Source: Luteimonas wenzhouensis
GTDB lineage: Bacteria > Pseudomonadota > Gammaproteobacteria > Xanthomonadales > Xanthomonadaceae
Direction: 5' to 3'
Assembly: GCF_007859305.1 (NCBI RefSeq)
Contig: NZ_VOHE01000002.1
Location: 62,001 to 126,000, forward strand
DNA: 64,000 nt
Made by a program: the position numbers and the translations under genes. Below the pieces are notes generated by a model. The model did no database searches and had not been told where the DNA came from. It saw only the letters and a list, made by a program, of their open reading frames with translations. Of the stretch, positions 57,245-64,000 are shown one piece after another (the first letter of the stretch is position 1; each line of letters begins with the position of its first letter).

Positions 57245-58039
57245 ATGTCCTCCGCCTTCGGCACCGAGACGGTGCTGGACGTCCGCCACTGGACCGACAG
57301 CTACTTCAGTTTCACCACCACCCGCGACGACGGCTTCCGGTTCGAGAACGGCCAGTTCGTGATGATCGGGCTGGAGGTGGACGGCCGGCCGCTGATGCGG
57401 GCGTACTCGATCGCCAGCGCGAACTGGGAGGAGCAGCTGGAGTTCTTCAGCATCAAGGTGCCCGACGGCCCGTTGACCTCGCGCCTGCAGCACGTGCGCC
57501 CCGGCGACACCCTGCTGATCGGACGCAAGCCGACCGGCACCCTGCTGATCCACGACCTGCACCCGGGCCGCAACCTGTACCTGCTGGGCACCGGCACCGG
57601 TCTGGCGCCGTGGCTGTCGATCATCAAGGACCCGGAGACGTACGAGCGCTTCGAGCGCGTGGTCCTCGCCCATGGCGTGCGCGGCGCGGCCGACCTGGCC
57701 TACCGCGACTACATCCTCAACGAACTGCCGCGGCACGAGTTCCTGGGCGAGCAGATCTCGCGCCAGCTGCTGTACTACCCGGCGGTGACGCGCGAGCCGT
57801 TCCAGTGGCAGGGCCGCGACCAGCGCGGTCGCCTGACCGAACTGCTCGACAGCGGCCGCATGGCCGCCGACCTCGGCCTGGACCCGCTCGATCCGGCACG
57901 CGACCGCGCGATGATCTGCGGCAGCCCGCAGATGCTGGCCGACTTCCGCGCGATCCTCGACCGCCGCGGCTTCAACGCCGCGCCGCGCATCGGCACGCCG
58001 GGCGACTACGTGTTCGAGCGCGCGTTCGTCGAGAAGTGA
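57245..58039 (+). CDS. fpr: Ferredoxin--NADP+ reductase
   Basis: Fpr moves electrons between NADPH and ferredoxin or flavodoxin through FAD. The 264-residue protein starts at ATG 57245. The FAD-binding motif is RAYSIASA, the NADP-binding motifs are LLGTGTGLAPWLSIIKD and MICGSPQMLADF, and the C-terminus is GDYVFERAFVEK. That C-terminal extension after the aromatic position marks the Azotobacter/Rhodobacter-type bacterial subclass rather than the E. coli type. The fdxA ferredoxin 8 kb away is a reasonable partner. In pseudomonads fpr is stress-induced; here the palindromic promoter hints at regulation. Confidence 0.95.
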   Translation: MSSAFGTETVLDVRHWTDSYFSFTTTRDDGFRFENGQFVMIGLEVDGRPLMRAYSIASANWEEQLEFFSIKVPDGPLTSRLQHVRPGDTLLIGRKPTGTLLIHDLHPGRNLYLLGTGTGLAPWLSIIKDPETYERFERVVLAHGVRGAADLAYRDYILNELPRHEFLGEQISRQLLYYPAVTREPFQWQGRDQRGRLTELLDSGRMAADLGLDPLDPARDRAMICGSPQMLADFRAILDRRGFNAAPRIGTPGDYVFERAFVEK

Positions 58040-58069
58040 GCCGGCGCCCCGCCACGCACCCGCCCGGCG

Positions 58070-58075
58070 TAGAAT
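58070..58075 (+). promoter_or_regulatory. Candidate -10 box of the universal stress gene
   Basis: TAGAAT ends 26 nt before the ATG at 58102, predicting a leader of about 20 nt that contains GAGGAGG (58086-58092). Confidence 0.45.
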
Positions 58076-58101
58076 CCGGATCCACGAGGAGGATGCAAGC
58101 G

Positions 58102-58521
58102 ATGAAGATCCTGGTCCCGGTCGACGGCAGCGACGCCAGCACCCGCGCGCTCCGGCACGCGCTGGCCCTGTGCAAGGCATTCCGCAGCGGCAAGCTGCTG
58201 GTGGTGGCGGTCGACGATTCGCTGTTCCCGGGCGCCGAGCGCAAGATGGGCGCCGAGGCCGCGGCGGCCCACCACGCCGAGAACTTCGAGCGCATGCTCG
58301 GCCCGGCCAGGAAGCTGCTCGCGCGGCGCAAGGTCAAGGCCGAATTCATCGAACTGGTGGGCGACGTGGCCGCCAGCATCCTCGAGGCGGCAGCCGCGAA
58401 GAAGGCCGACGTGATCGTGATGGGCTCGCGCGGCGCCGGCGGCATCAAGGGCGTGCTGCTGGGTTCGGTGTCGCAGAAGGTCCTGGCCGGCACGCCGGTG
58501 CCGGTGACCATCGTCAACTGA
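58102..58521 (+). CDS. Universal stress protein (UspA family)
   Basis: This 139-residue single-domain protein begins MKILVPVDGSDASTRALRHALAL. The C-terminal GSRGAGGIKGVLLGSVSQKVL follows the ATP-binding pattern G-2X-G-9X-G(S/T) of the UspFG/MJ0577 group. ATG 58102 is chosen because GAGGAGG ends 9 nt before it; an in-frame ATG at 58093 lies directly on that ribosome site. The 3' end overlaps the convergent glutathione peroxidase gene by 8 bp. Confidence 0.93.
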   Translation: MKILVPVDGSDASTRALRHALALCKAFRSGKLLVVAVDDSLFPGAERKMGAEAAAAHHAENFERMLGPARKLLARRKVKAEFIELVGDVAASILEAAAAKKADVIVMGSRGAGGIKGVLLGSVSQKVLAGTPVPVTIVN

Positions 58522-59038
58522 CCGCGTCGCGGCCGCTTCCGGCCGCCTGCGGCGGAGCTCCCAGCGCGGCCTCGATCGGCCCGCGCAGCGCGTCGGGCGC
58601 CACCGTTGGCGCGTGCCGCGACCGTACCCGGCCGTCGCGGCCAACCAGGAACTTGGTGAAGTTCCACTTGATCGCATCGATCCCCAGCAGGCCGCCCTTC
58701 TCGCGCCTGAGCCAGGCCCAGAGCGGGTGCGCATCGGGGCCGTTCACCTCGACCTTGGCGAACATCGGGAAATCGACCCCGTAGTCGAGCGTGCAGAACG
58801 CCCGGATCTGCTCCTCGTCGTCCGGTTCCTGGTGGCCGAACTGATCGCAAGGGAAGCCCAGCACCACCAGGCCGCGCTCGCGATAATCGGTCCACAGCCG
58901 CTGCAGGCCGGCGTACTGCGGCGTGAATCCGCACTTCGAGGCGACGTTGACCACCAGCAGTACCTTGCCGGCGAACTCCGACAGCGGCCGCGGACGGCCG
59001 TCGATGCCGGTGGCGGTGAACTCGAATGCGCTCGTCAC
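58514..59038 (-). CDS. Glutathione/thioredoxin peroxidase (Gpx/BtuE type)
   Basis: This 174-residue Cys-type peroxidase starts at GTG 59038, overlapping the amidohydrolase stop by 4 bp. The catalytic tetrad is visible: Cys in NVASKCGFTPQYAGLQ, Gln in FPCDQFGHQEPDDEEQI, and Trp-Asn in IKWNFTKFLVGRDG. No signal peptide is present. Such enzymes mostly use thioredoxin in bacteria. The C-terminal tail (APPQAAGSGRDAVS) is unrelated filler. The frame remains open far upstream through the amidohydrolase, but only as another reading frame. Confidence 0.94.
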   Translation of the reverse strand: MTSAFEFTATGIDGRPRPLSEFAGKVLLVVNVASKCGFTPQYAGLQRLWTDYRERGLVVLGFPCDQFGHQEPDDEEQIRAFCTLDYGVDFPMFAKVEVNGPDAHPLWAWLRREKGGLLGIDAIKWNFTKFLVGRDGRVRSRHAPTVAPDALRGPIEAALGAPPQAAGSGRDAVS

Positions 59039-61098
59039 CGCACCGCCCCTGGCACTGCGCGCAACGGCCGGGCGAACGGCCGCACGCCGAGCTCGGCGTG
59101 GATCTCCGCCGGGTAGTAGGCGACGTCGCCCCGGATCACCGTGGCGACCTTGCGGATGTCGCCGATGTCGACGGTGGGATCGCCGTCCACCAGCACCAGG
59201 TCGGCGACCTTGCCGGGCGTGATGCTGCCGAGGGTGTCGAGCACGCCCGAGTACCTGGCTCCGTTCCAGGTCGCCACCTGCAGCGCCTGGGCCGGGCTCA
59301 GGCCGGCGCGCACGTACAGGGCCAGCTCGTGGTGCAGGGTAAACCCGGGCACCTCGTCGGTGCCGGCGACGACCGGCACGCCGGCGCGCCAGGCGCGGCC
59401 CACGAATTCGACCATGCGCTCGAACGACGCGCGGTACCGCGCCCCGGTGGCGTCGTCGGGGATGTCCATCTCCGCGGCGCGGCGGCTGCGCTGCACGTCG
59501 GGCGGCAGATGGTCCTCGATCCCGGCGAAGATCGGCGTGATCTGGCCTTCGCGCTGGTGCAGGAACTCGAACGTGGCCAGGGTCGGATCGATCACGATCT
59601 GCTTTTCGGCCAGCAGGGCGATGAAGTCCTGCACCGGCTTCGAGTCGAGGTCCAGGTCCGCGGCCTCGCGCGCAGGCAGGTAGAAGCGCTCCAGGGTGCG
59701 GGTGTCGGTGTCGGGCTTCACCAGGAAGTTCAGCACGATCTGATTGATGTGGTTGAGCTCGTCGAAGCCGGCGTCGAGCGCGTCCTGCGCGCGCAGGAAC
59801 ACCGGCACGTGCCCGCTCACCCGCAGGCCCCGGGCGTGGGCGCGGGCCACGGTCTCGGCGAGGATCTCCTTCGGGAACGAGTTGTAGACCTTGAGTTGCC
59901 GGTAGCCATGGTCGGCGTACCAGTCGACCGCCCTGGTCGCCGCGTCGAGGTCGGCAACCACGAAGCCGATGCGCGCGGACTGCTCGCTCTCGCCCTCGAG
60001 GAAGCCGGCGGGCACGATCCGGGGCATCAGCAACGTGCCGTCCGCGGCCTCGGCGATGATCTGCTGCACGGTCCCGTTGTCGTTGCCCATGTCGCGCACC
60101 GAGGTGACGCCCGCGGCCAGCTGCAGCCCGCCGCTCCAGCGGCTGACGTGGGCGTGCATGTCGAACAGGCCCGGCAGCAGCACGCGCCCGCCCGCGTCGA
60201 TCACGTGGTCGGCGGCGTCCGCGTCGGTGCCCGCCGGGACCACCGACTCGATCCTGCCGTCGCGCAGGCGCACGTCGGACGCTTCGCCCAGCCTCGCGTG
60301 CTCGCTGTCGAACACGCGCGCATTGCGGACCAGGGTGGTGCCCGGCAGGCGGTGCGCCAGCCGGCCGTGCATGGCCACCAGCGCCTCGGACTCGGCCCGC
60401 TTCTGCACCTCCTCCAGCGCATCGGCGTTGGCCTCCCAGCCCTCCTCGATCATCTGCACGAAGCCGGGATGGATGTAGGCGAACAGGCGCGGCCGGGCCT
60501 CGTCCGTCGCCCAGGCGAAGCTCGGGGCGAAGCCGATGCCGGTGATTGCCAGCAGCTGCACGCTGCGGCGGTCGCCGCCCTTGCGGACCTGGGCTTCGGC
60601 CACCTTGCGCGCGCCGAGAACGCCGCTGGGAATGAGCGGCAGGCGGCCGTCGGGACGCGCCGCGAGCGCCGCCAACGACACCGATGCCGCCGCCGGGCTT
60701 CCGCCCAACGGGGAGTACTGCGCGCCCGCCTCGACCCGCTGCTCGCCCCGGTCGGAGGTCGAGGTCCACCGGGCGACGCCGTCGGCCAGGGTAAAGGCCT
60801 CGTCCACCGGCGCGCCGAAGGTGGACGTGCCGATGACGCGATAGCGGCGGAACGTCCCGTCGGGATTGAGGCTGAATTCCTCCCTCAGCTCCGGCCCGCG
60901 GCCGTTGTCCTTGAAGACGAACTCGGTGCGCGTGACGCCGTCGTCGCCCTCGGCCACCACCTGGTACCCGGCCCGCTTGCCGCCCTCCACCAGCACCACG
61001 TAGCGCAGACCGTCCGCCGCCCCGGCGGCGCCCGCCGCCGCGATCGCGAACGCGAACGCCAGCCCCGCACCAAGCCGGGGGAACGTGCCTCGGGCCAT
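59035..61098 (-). CDS. Exported amidohydrolase with an extra N-terminal domain
   Basis: This 687-residue protein starts at ATG 61098 after GGGGAGG. A signal peptide ends near AGA-AD. Residues about 30-260 form a beta-rich domain (YVVLVEGGKRAGYQVVAEGDDG...) not usual in amidohydrolases. The metal-dependent barrel (about 270-670) has HAH in FDMHAHVSRW (H315, H317), Lys in YRQLKVYNSF, His in RVSGHVPV and DELNHINQ, and Asp in VAGTDEVPG. The set fits the binuclear prolidase/imidazolonepropionase-like subgroup, many of which are Xaa-Pro or related dipeptidases. The substrate is uncertain. A -10-like TAGACT lies at 61160 to 61155. Confidence 0.88.
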   Translation of the reverse strand: MARGTFPRLGAGLAFAFAIAAAGAAGAADGLRYVVLVEGGKRAGYQVVAEGDDGVTRTEFVFKDNGRGPELREEFSLNPDGTFRRYRVIGTSTFGAPVDEAFTLADGVARWTSTSDRGEQRVEAGAQYSPLGGSPAAASVSLAALAARPDGRLPLIPSGVLGARKVAEAQVRKGGDRRSVQLLAITGIGFAPSFAWATDEARPRLFAYIHPGFVQMIEEGWEANADALEEVQKRAESEALVAMHGRLAHRLPGTTLVRNARVFDSEHARLGEASDVRLRDGRIESVVPAGTDADAADHVIDAGGRVLLPGLFDMHAHVSRWSGGLQLAAGVTSVRDMGNDNGTVQQIIAEAADGTLLMPRIVPAGFLEGESEQSARIGFVVADLDAATRAVDWYADHGYRQLKVYNSFPKEILAETVARAHARGLRVSGHVPVFLRAQDALDAGFDELNHINQIVLNFLVKPDTDTRTLERFYLPAREAADLDLDSKPVQDFIALLAEKQIVIDPTLATFEFLHQREGQITPIFAGIEDHLPPDVQRSRRAAEMDIPDDATGARYRASFERMVEFVGRAWRAGVPVVAGTDEVPGFTLHHELALYVRAGLSPAQALQVATWNGARYSGVLDTLGSITPGKVADLVLVDGDPTVDIGDIRKVATVIRGDVAYYPAEIHAELGVRPFARPLRAVPGAVR

Positions 61099-61262
61099 GG
61101 ATCCTCCCCTCGCCGCCTGCGGCGCGACGGCCGGCACATCCGGCCCCTGGGCCGAGTCTAGCGCCCGCGCGGCGCCGGAACACCATGTGCCGTTCGTCAT
61201 GCCCTGGCCTCCACCCGCCATGGGCTACCCTTGGATCCATTCAAGTTTCCGAGGATCGACCG

Positions 61263-63452
61263 ATGAAACACCCGCTCGCCGCGGCCCTGGCCGTCGCCCT
61301 GGCCGCCGTCGCATCCGCGCCCGCCTCCGCCCAGGATCCCCAGCCCGCGCCCGTGAACGCCGACTCCGCCCCCCAGGCCCGGTCCGACAACCCGCTTCTG
61401 GTCGACAGCCCCCTGCCGCTGGGTTACCCCCAGTTCGACAAGCTGCGTGACGAGCATTTCGCGCCGGCGTTCGAGGCGGGCATGGCGCAGGAACTGCAGG
61501 AGGTCCGGGCGATCGCCGGCCAGCGTTCGGCGCCGACCTTCGAGAACACGATCCTGGCGCTGGAGAAGTCCGGCCGGCTGCTGTCCAACGCCCGCCGCAT
61601 CTTCGCCAACCTCAACGGCACCGACACCAACGACGCCCGCAAGCAGATCAACAACGAGTACGCGCCGAAGTTCGCCGCGCACCGCGACGAGATCATGCTC
61701 GACCCACAGCTGTTCGCGCGGGTCAAGGCGGTCTACGAGCGACGCCACGAACTCGGCCTGGACGAGGAAGGCGTGCGCCTGGTCGAGGAGTACCACAAGC
61801 AGTTCGTGCGCGCCGGCGCCGAGCTGGGCGACGCCGACAAGGCGCGCCTGAAGGAGATCAACTCGCGCCTGGCGGCGCTCGCCACCCGGTTCTCGAACAA
61901 CGTGCTCGACGAGGTCAACGACTCGGCGGTGCTGGTGGACGACGCGTCCGAGCTCGCCGGCCTGACCGACGCCCAGATCGCCACCGCAGCGGCCGCCGCC
62001 AAGGCCCGCGGGCACGAGGGCAAGTACCTGATCACCCTGCTCAACACCACCGGCCAGCCGCCGCTGGCGCAGCTGGAGAACCGCGCCCTGCGCGAGCGCG
62101 TGCACAAAGCCTCGGTCGCGCGCGGCAGCCGCGGCAACCAGTGGGACAACACCGGTATCGTGGCCGAGGTGCTGAAGCTGCGCAGCGAGCGCGCGCGCCT
62201 GCTGGGCTACGACACCCCGGCCGCCTACACGCTCGCCGACGAAACCGCGGGCACGGTGGAAGCGGTCAACGACATGCTCGGCCGCCTGGTGCCGGCGGCG
62301 GTCGCCAACGCGCGCCGCGAAGGCGCCGCGCTGCAGGCGATGATCGACCGCGAGCAGGCCGCGAAGGGCGAGCCGTCGTTCCAGCTCGAACCCTGGGACT
62401 GGGCCTACTACACCGAGAAGGTGCGCGCGGCCGAGTACGACTTCGACGACAACCAGCTCAAGCCCTACTTCGAGATGCGCAACGTGCTGGAGAACGGCGT
62501 GTTCTTCGCCGCGACCCGGCTGTACGGCATCACGTTCAAGGAGCGCACCGACCTGCCGAAGTACCACCCCGACACGTGGACCTACGACGTGTTCGACAAG
62601 GACGGCAAGCAGCTGGCGATCTTCATCTTCGACCCGTACGCGCGTCCGTCCAAGCGCGGCGGCGCCTGGATGAACTCGTACGTGGGCCAGTCGGAGCTCG
62701 AGGGCACCCTACCGGTGGTCGCCAACCACCAGAACGTGCCCAAGCCGCCGGAGGGCGAGCCGACCCTGCTCACCTGGGACGAGGTCACCACGATGTTCCA
62801 CGAGTTCGGCCATGCGCTGCACGGCATGTTCTCGGACGTGAAGTACCCGTACTTCTTCATGAACGTGCCGCGCGATTTCGTGGAGTTCCCGTCGCAGGTC
62901 AACGAGATGTGGGCCGACTGGCCCGAGATCCTGGCCAACTACGCCAGGCACTACCAGACCGGAGAGCCGCTGCCGCAGGCGTTGCTGGACCGCAAGATGG
63001 CCTCGGCCACGTTCAACGAGGGCTTCGCCACCACCGAGTACCTCGGGGCGACGATCATCGACCAGTACCTGCACCAGCTGCCGGCCGACCGGCTGCCGGG
63101 CGCGGCGCAGGTCATGGAGTACGAAGCGCAGGCGCTCAGGCAGGCCGGGCTGGACTACGCACCGGTCCCGCCGCGCTACCGCACGCCCTACTTCAGCCAC
63201 ATCATGGGGGGCTACGCGGCGGCCTACTACGCCTACATCTGGTCGGAGGTGCTGGACGCGAACACGGTCGAGTGGATCAAGGCCAACGGCGGGCTCAAGC
63301 GCGAGAACGGCGACCGCCTGCGCGAGACCCTGCTCTCGCGCGGCGGGGCCAAGGACGCCAGGCAGCTGTTCGTGGACTTCACCGGCCACGAACCGCGGAT
63401 CGAGCCGCTGCTCAAGAAGCGCGGGCTGGACGCGGCGCCGTCCGCGGACTGA
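61263..63452 (+). CDS. dcp: Exported M3 family oligopeptidase (Dcp-like)
   Basis: This 729-residue zinc metallopeptidase starts at ATG 61263. The signal peptide (AAALAVALAAVASAPASAQ) sends it to the periplasm. The zinc motif HEFGH (residues 513-517) lies in TTMFHEFGHALHGMFSDVKYPYFF, the third ligand Glu follows in EFPSQVNEMWADWPEIL, and FSHIMGGYAAAYYAYIWSEVLDAN is the substrate-binding segment of peptidyl-dipeptidase Dcp. It removes C-terminal dipeptides from oligopeptides. It is divergent from the amidohydrolase, another possible dipeptidase. Confidence 0.95.
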   Translation: MKHPLAAALAVALAAVASAPASAQDPQPAPVNADSAPQARSDNPLLVDSPLPLGYPQFDKLRDEHFAPAFEAGMAQELQEVRAIAGQRSAPTFENTILALEKSGRLLSNARRIFANLNGTDTNDARKQINNEYAPKFAAHRDEIMLDPQLFARVKAVYERRHELGLDEEGVRLVEEYHKQFVRAGAELGDADKARLKEINSRLAALATRFSNNVLDEVNDSAVLVDDASELAGLTDAQIATAAAAAKARGHEGKYLITLLNTTGQPPLAQLENRALRERVHKASVARGSRGNQWDNTGIVAEVLKLRSERARLLGYDTPAAYTLADETAGTVEAVNDMLGRLVPAAVANARREGAALQAMIDREQAAKGEPSFQLEPWDWAYYTEKVRAAEYDFDDNQLKPYFEMRNVLENGVFFAATRLYGITFKERTDLPKYHPDTWTYDVFDKDGKQLAIFIFDPYARPSKRGGAWMNSYVGQSELEGTLPVVANHQNVPKPPEGEPTLLTWDEVTTMFHEFGHALHGMFSDVKYPYFFMNVPRDFVEFPSQVNEMWADWPEILANYARHYQTGEPLPQALLDRKMASATFNEGFATTEYLGATIIDQYLHQLPADRLPGAAQVMEYEAQALRQAGLDYAPVPPRYRTPYFSHIMGGYAAAYYAYIWSEVLDANTVEWIKANGGLKRENGDRLRETLLSRGGAKDARQLFVDFTGHEPRIEPLLKKRGLDAAPSAD

Positions 63453-63477
63453 GCATCCGCGCCGGGGAGGCAACGCG

Positions 63478-63512
63478 ACGCCGCCGGGCAACCCCGGCGG
63501 CGTTTGCGTTTC
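63478..63512 (+). terminator. Rho-independent terminator after the M3 peptidase
   Basis: An 11-bp perfect stem ACGCCGCCGGG/CCCGGCGGCGT (63478-63488 and 63493-63503) with a CAAC loop, followed by TTTGCGTTTCC. It begins 25 bp after the stop. Confidence 0.88.
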
Positions 63513-63607
63513 CGGCGCCGGCAGCCCGCGCCTTCGCCATGGTCTCGTCACCAGGCGCGGCGCGATCGCCCCTGGAGCGGCCCGCGGCCGCCGGTTAGCA
63601 TCGCCCC

Positions 63608-64000
63608 ATGCCCGCGCCCGCCGCACCTTCCGTCGCCACCGCGGCCGCTTCCCTGCGCGACTGGCTCGGCCGCCACCAGCGCGTGTTCGTGCTCACCGGT
63701 GCCGGCTGCAGCACGGCGTCGGGCATCCCCGACTACCGCGACGCCAACGGCGACTGGAAGCGCACCCCGCCCATCACTCTGCAAGCGCTGGTCGGCAGCG
63801 ACGCAGCCTACCGGCGCTACTGGGCACGCAGCAGCGTGGGCTGGCCGCGGTTCCTGGCCGCGCGGCCGAACCGCGCCCACCATGCGCTGGCGGAGTTCGA
63901 GCGGCGCGGCCGGGTGAGCCTGCTGCTGACCCAGAACGTCGACGGGCTGCACCAGCGCGCCGGCAGCCGCGACGTGCTCGACCTGCACGGGCGCCTGGAC
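63608..64000 (+). CDS. Sir2 family NAD-dependent protein deacylase, N-terminal part (cut by window edge)
   Basis: The 131 codons present start at ATG 63608 and read MPAPAAPSVATAAASLRDWL. The NAD-binding motif VFVLTGAGCSTASGIPDYRD, the substrate/NAD motif TQNVDGLHQRAGS and the catalytic His in LDLHGRLD are all visible. The zinc-binding module would follow beyond 64000. ARSSVGWPRFLAARPNRAHHALAEFERRG is typical of the bacterial class II-like sirtuins of xanthomonads. A -10-like TAGCAT (63596-63601) lies 6 nt before the ATG, so the mRNA may be leaderless. Confidence 0.93.
   Translation, partial: MPAPAAPSVATAAASLRDWLGRHQRVFVLTGAGCSTASGIPDYRDANGDWKRTPPITLQALVGSDAAYRRYWARSSVGWPRFLAARPNRAHHALAEFERRGRVSLLLTQNVDGLHQRAGSRDVLDLHGRLD

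Overview
This 64 kb window is chromosomal DNA of very high GC (roughly 70% by eye) from a gammaproteobacterium that looks like the Lysobacteraceae (Xanthomonadaceae; Lysobacter/Luteimonas-like). The evidence is gene order: asd-fimV-truA-trpF beside trpBA with a divergent LysR gene, nnrE/D-tsaE-amiC-mutL divergent from queG, pcnB-folK-panB-panC, and gcvR-bcp divergent from dapA-bamC. Almost every base is coding, mostly in housekeeping operons. I see no insertion sequence, prophage, CRISPR array or integron. Genus is inferred from layout only.

Layout. 1-10.3 kb (mostly minus strand): trpA (cut by the window edge), trpB, a divergent TrpI-like regulator, trpF, truA, fimV, asd, a 2-hydroxyacid dehydrogenase, aroC and prmB. 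10.5-17.7 kb: a SCO1-type copper protein, psd, a DUF6491 lipoprotein, a MltD-like transglycosylase, a HerA/DUF853 ATPase, greB and rimO. 17.9-23.7 kb: a tight plus-strand run of dienelactone hydrolase, HIT protein, pxpB, pxpC, pxpA, DUF969, DUF979 and pcp, read here as a pyroglutamate (5-oxoproline) release, transport and opening unit. 23.7-32.3 kb: dcd, apbC/mrp, an exported S9 peptidase, a large TonB-dependent receptor between two clear terminators, a Sel1-like protein and a DUF2147 protein. 32.4-35 kb: metG and a solitary RnfB-like ferredoxin, ended by a perfect 32-bp palindrome. 35-43.9 kb: TraB/GumN, DUF1684, mutL, amiC, tsaE and nnrE/D (minus), and queG (plus). 43.9-49.0 kb: pgi, panC, panB, folK, pcnB. 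49.1-54.4 kb: tRNA-Glu(CTC), ferredoxin FdxA, bamC, dapA, gcvR, bcp, and a PIN-PhoH ATPase. 54.4-64 kb: a REP-like inverted pair, an ABC exporter, a DUF488 protein, fpr, a universal stress protein, a glutathione peroxidase overlapping an exported amidohydrolase, an M3 oligopeptidase and the start of a Sir2 deacetylase.

Functionally, several genes handle peptides: the TonB receptor and S9 peptidase at the envelope, the exported amidohydrolase and M3 oligopeptidase, and Pcp plus PxpABC inside the cell. Whether they form one pathway is inference.

The most unusual signals are regulatory. Many genes have a -10 box of the form TANNNT without an obvious -35 box. These boxes sit at two preferred distances from the start codon: 25-31 nt, giving a leader of about 20-25 nt, or 6-8 nt, which would give leaderless or nearly leaderless mRNAs (fimV, mutL, nnrE/D, queG, the ABC exporter and sir2). 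In the 24-bp gap between nnrE/D and queG, two opposed -10 boxes overlap. Other sites worth checking are a palindromic operator at the trpI-like gene, a palindrome across the fpr -10 box, and the 32-bp palindrome after rnfB. I found nothing I would call a new defence or mobile system.
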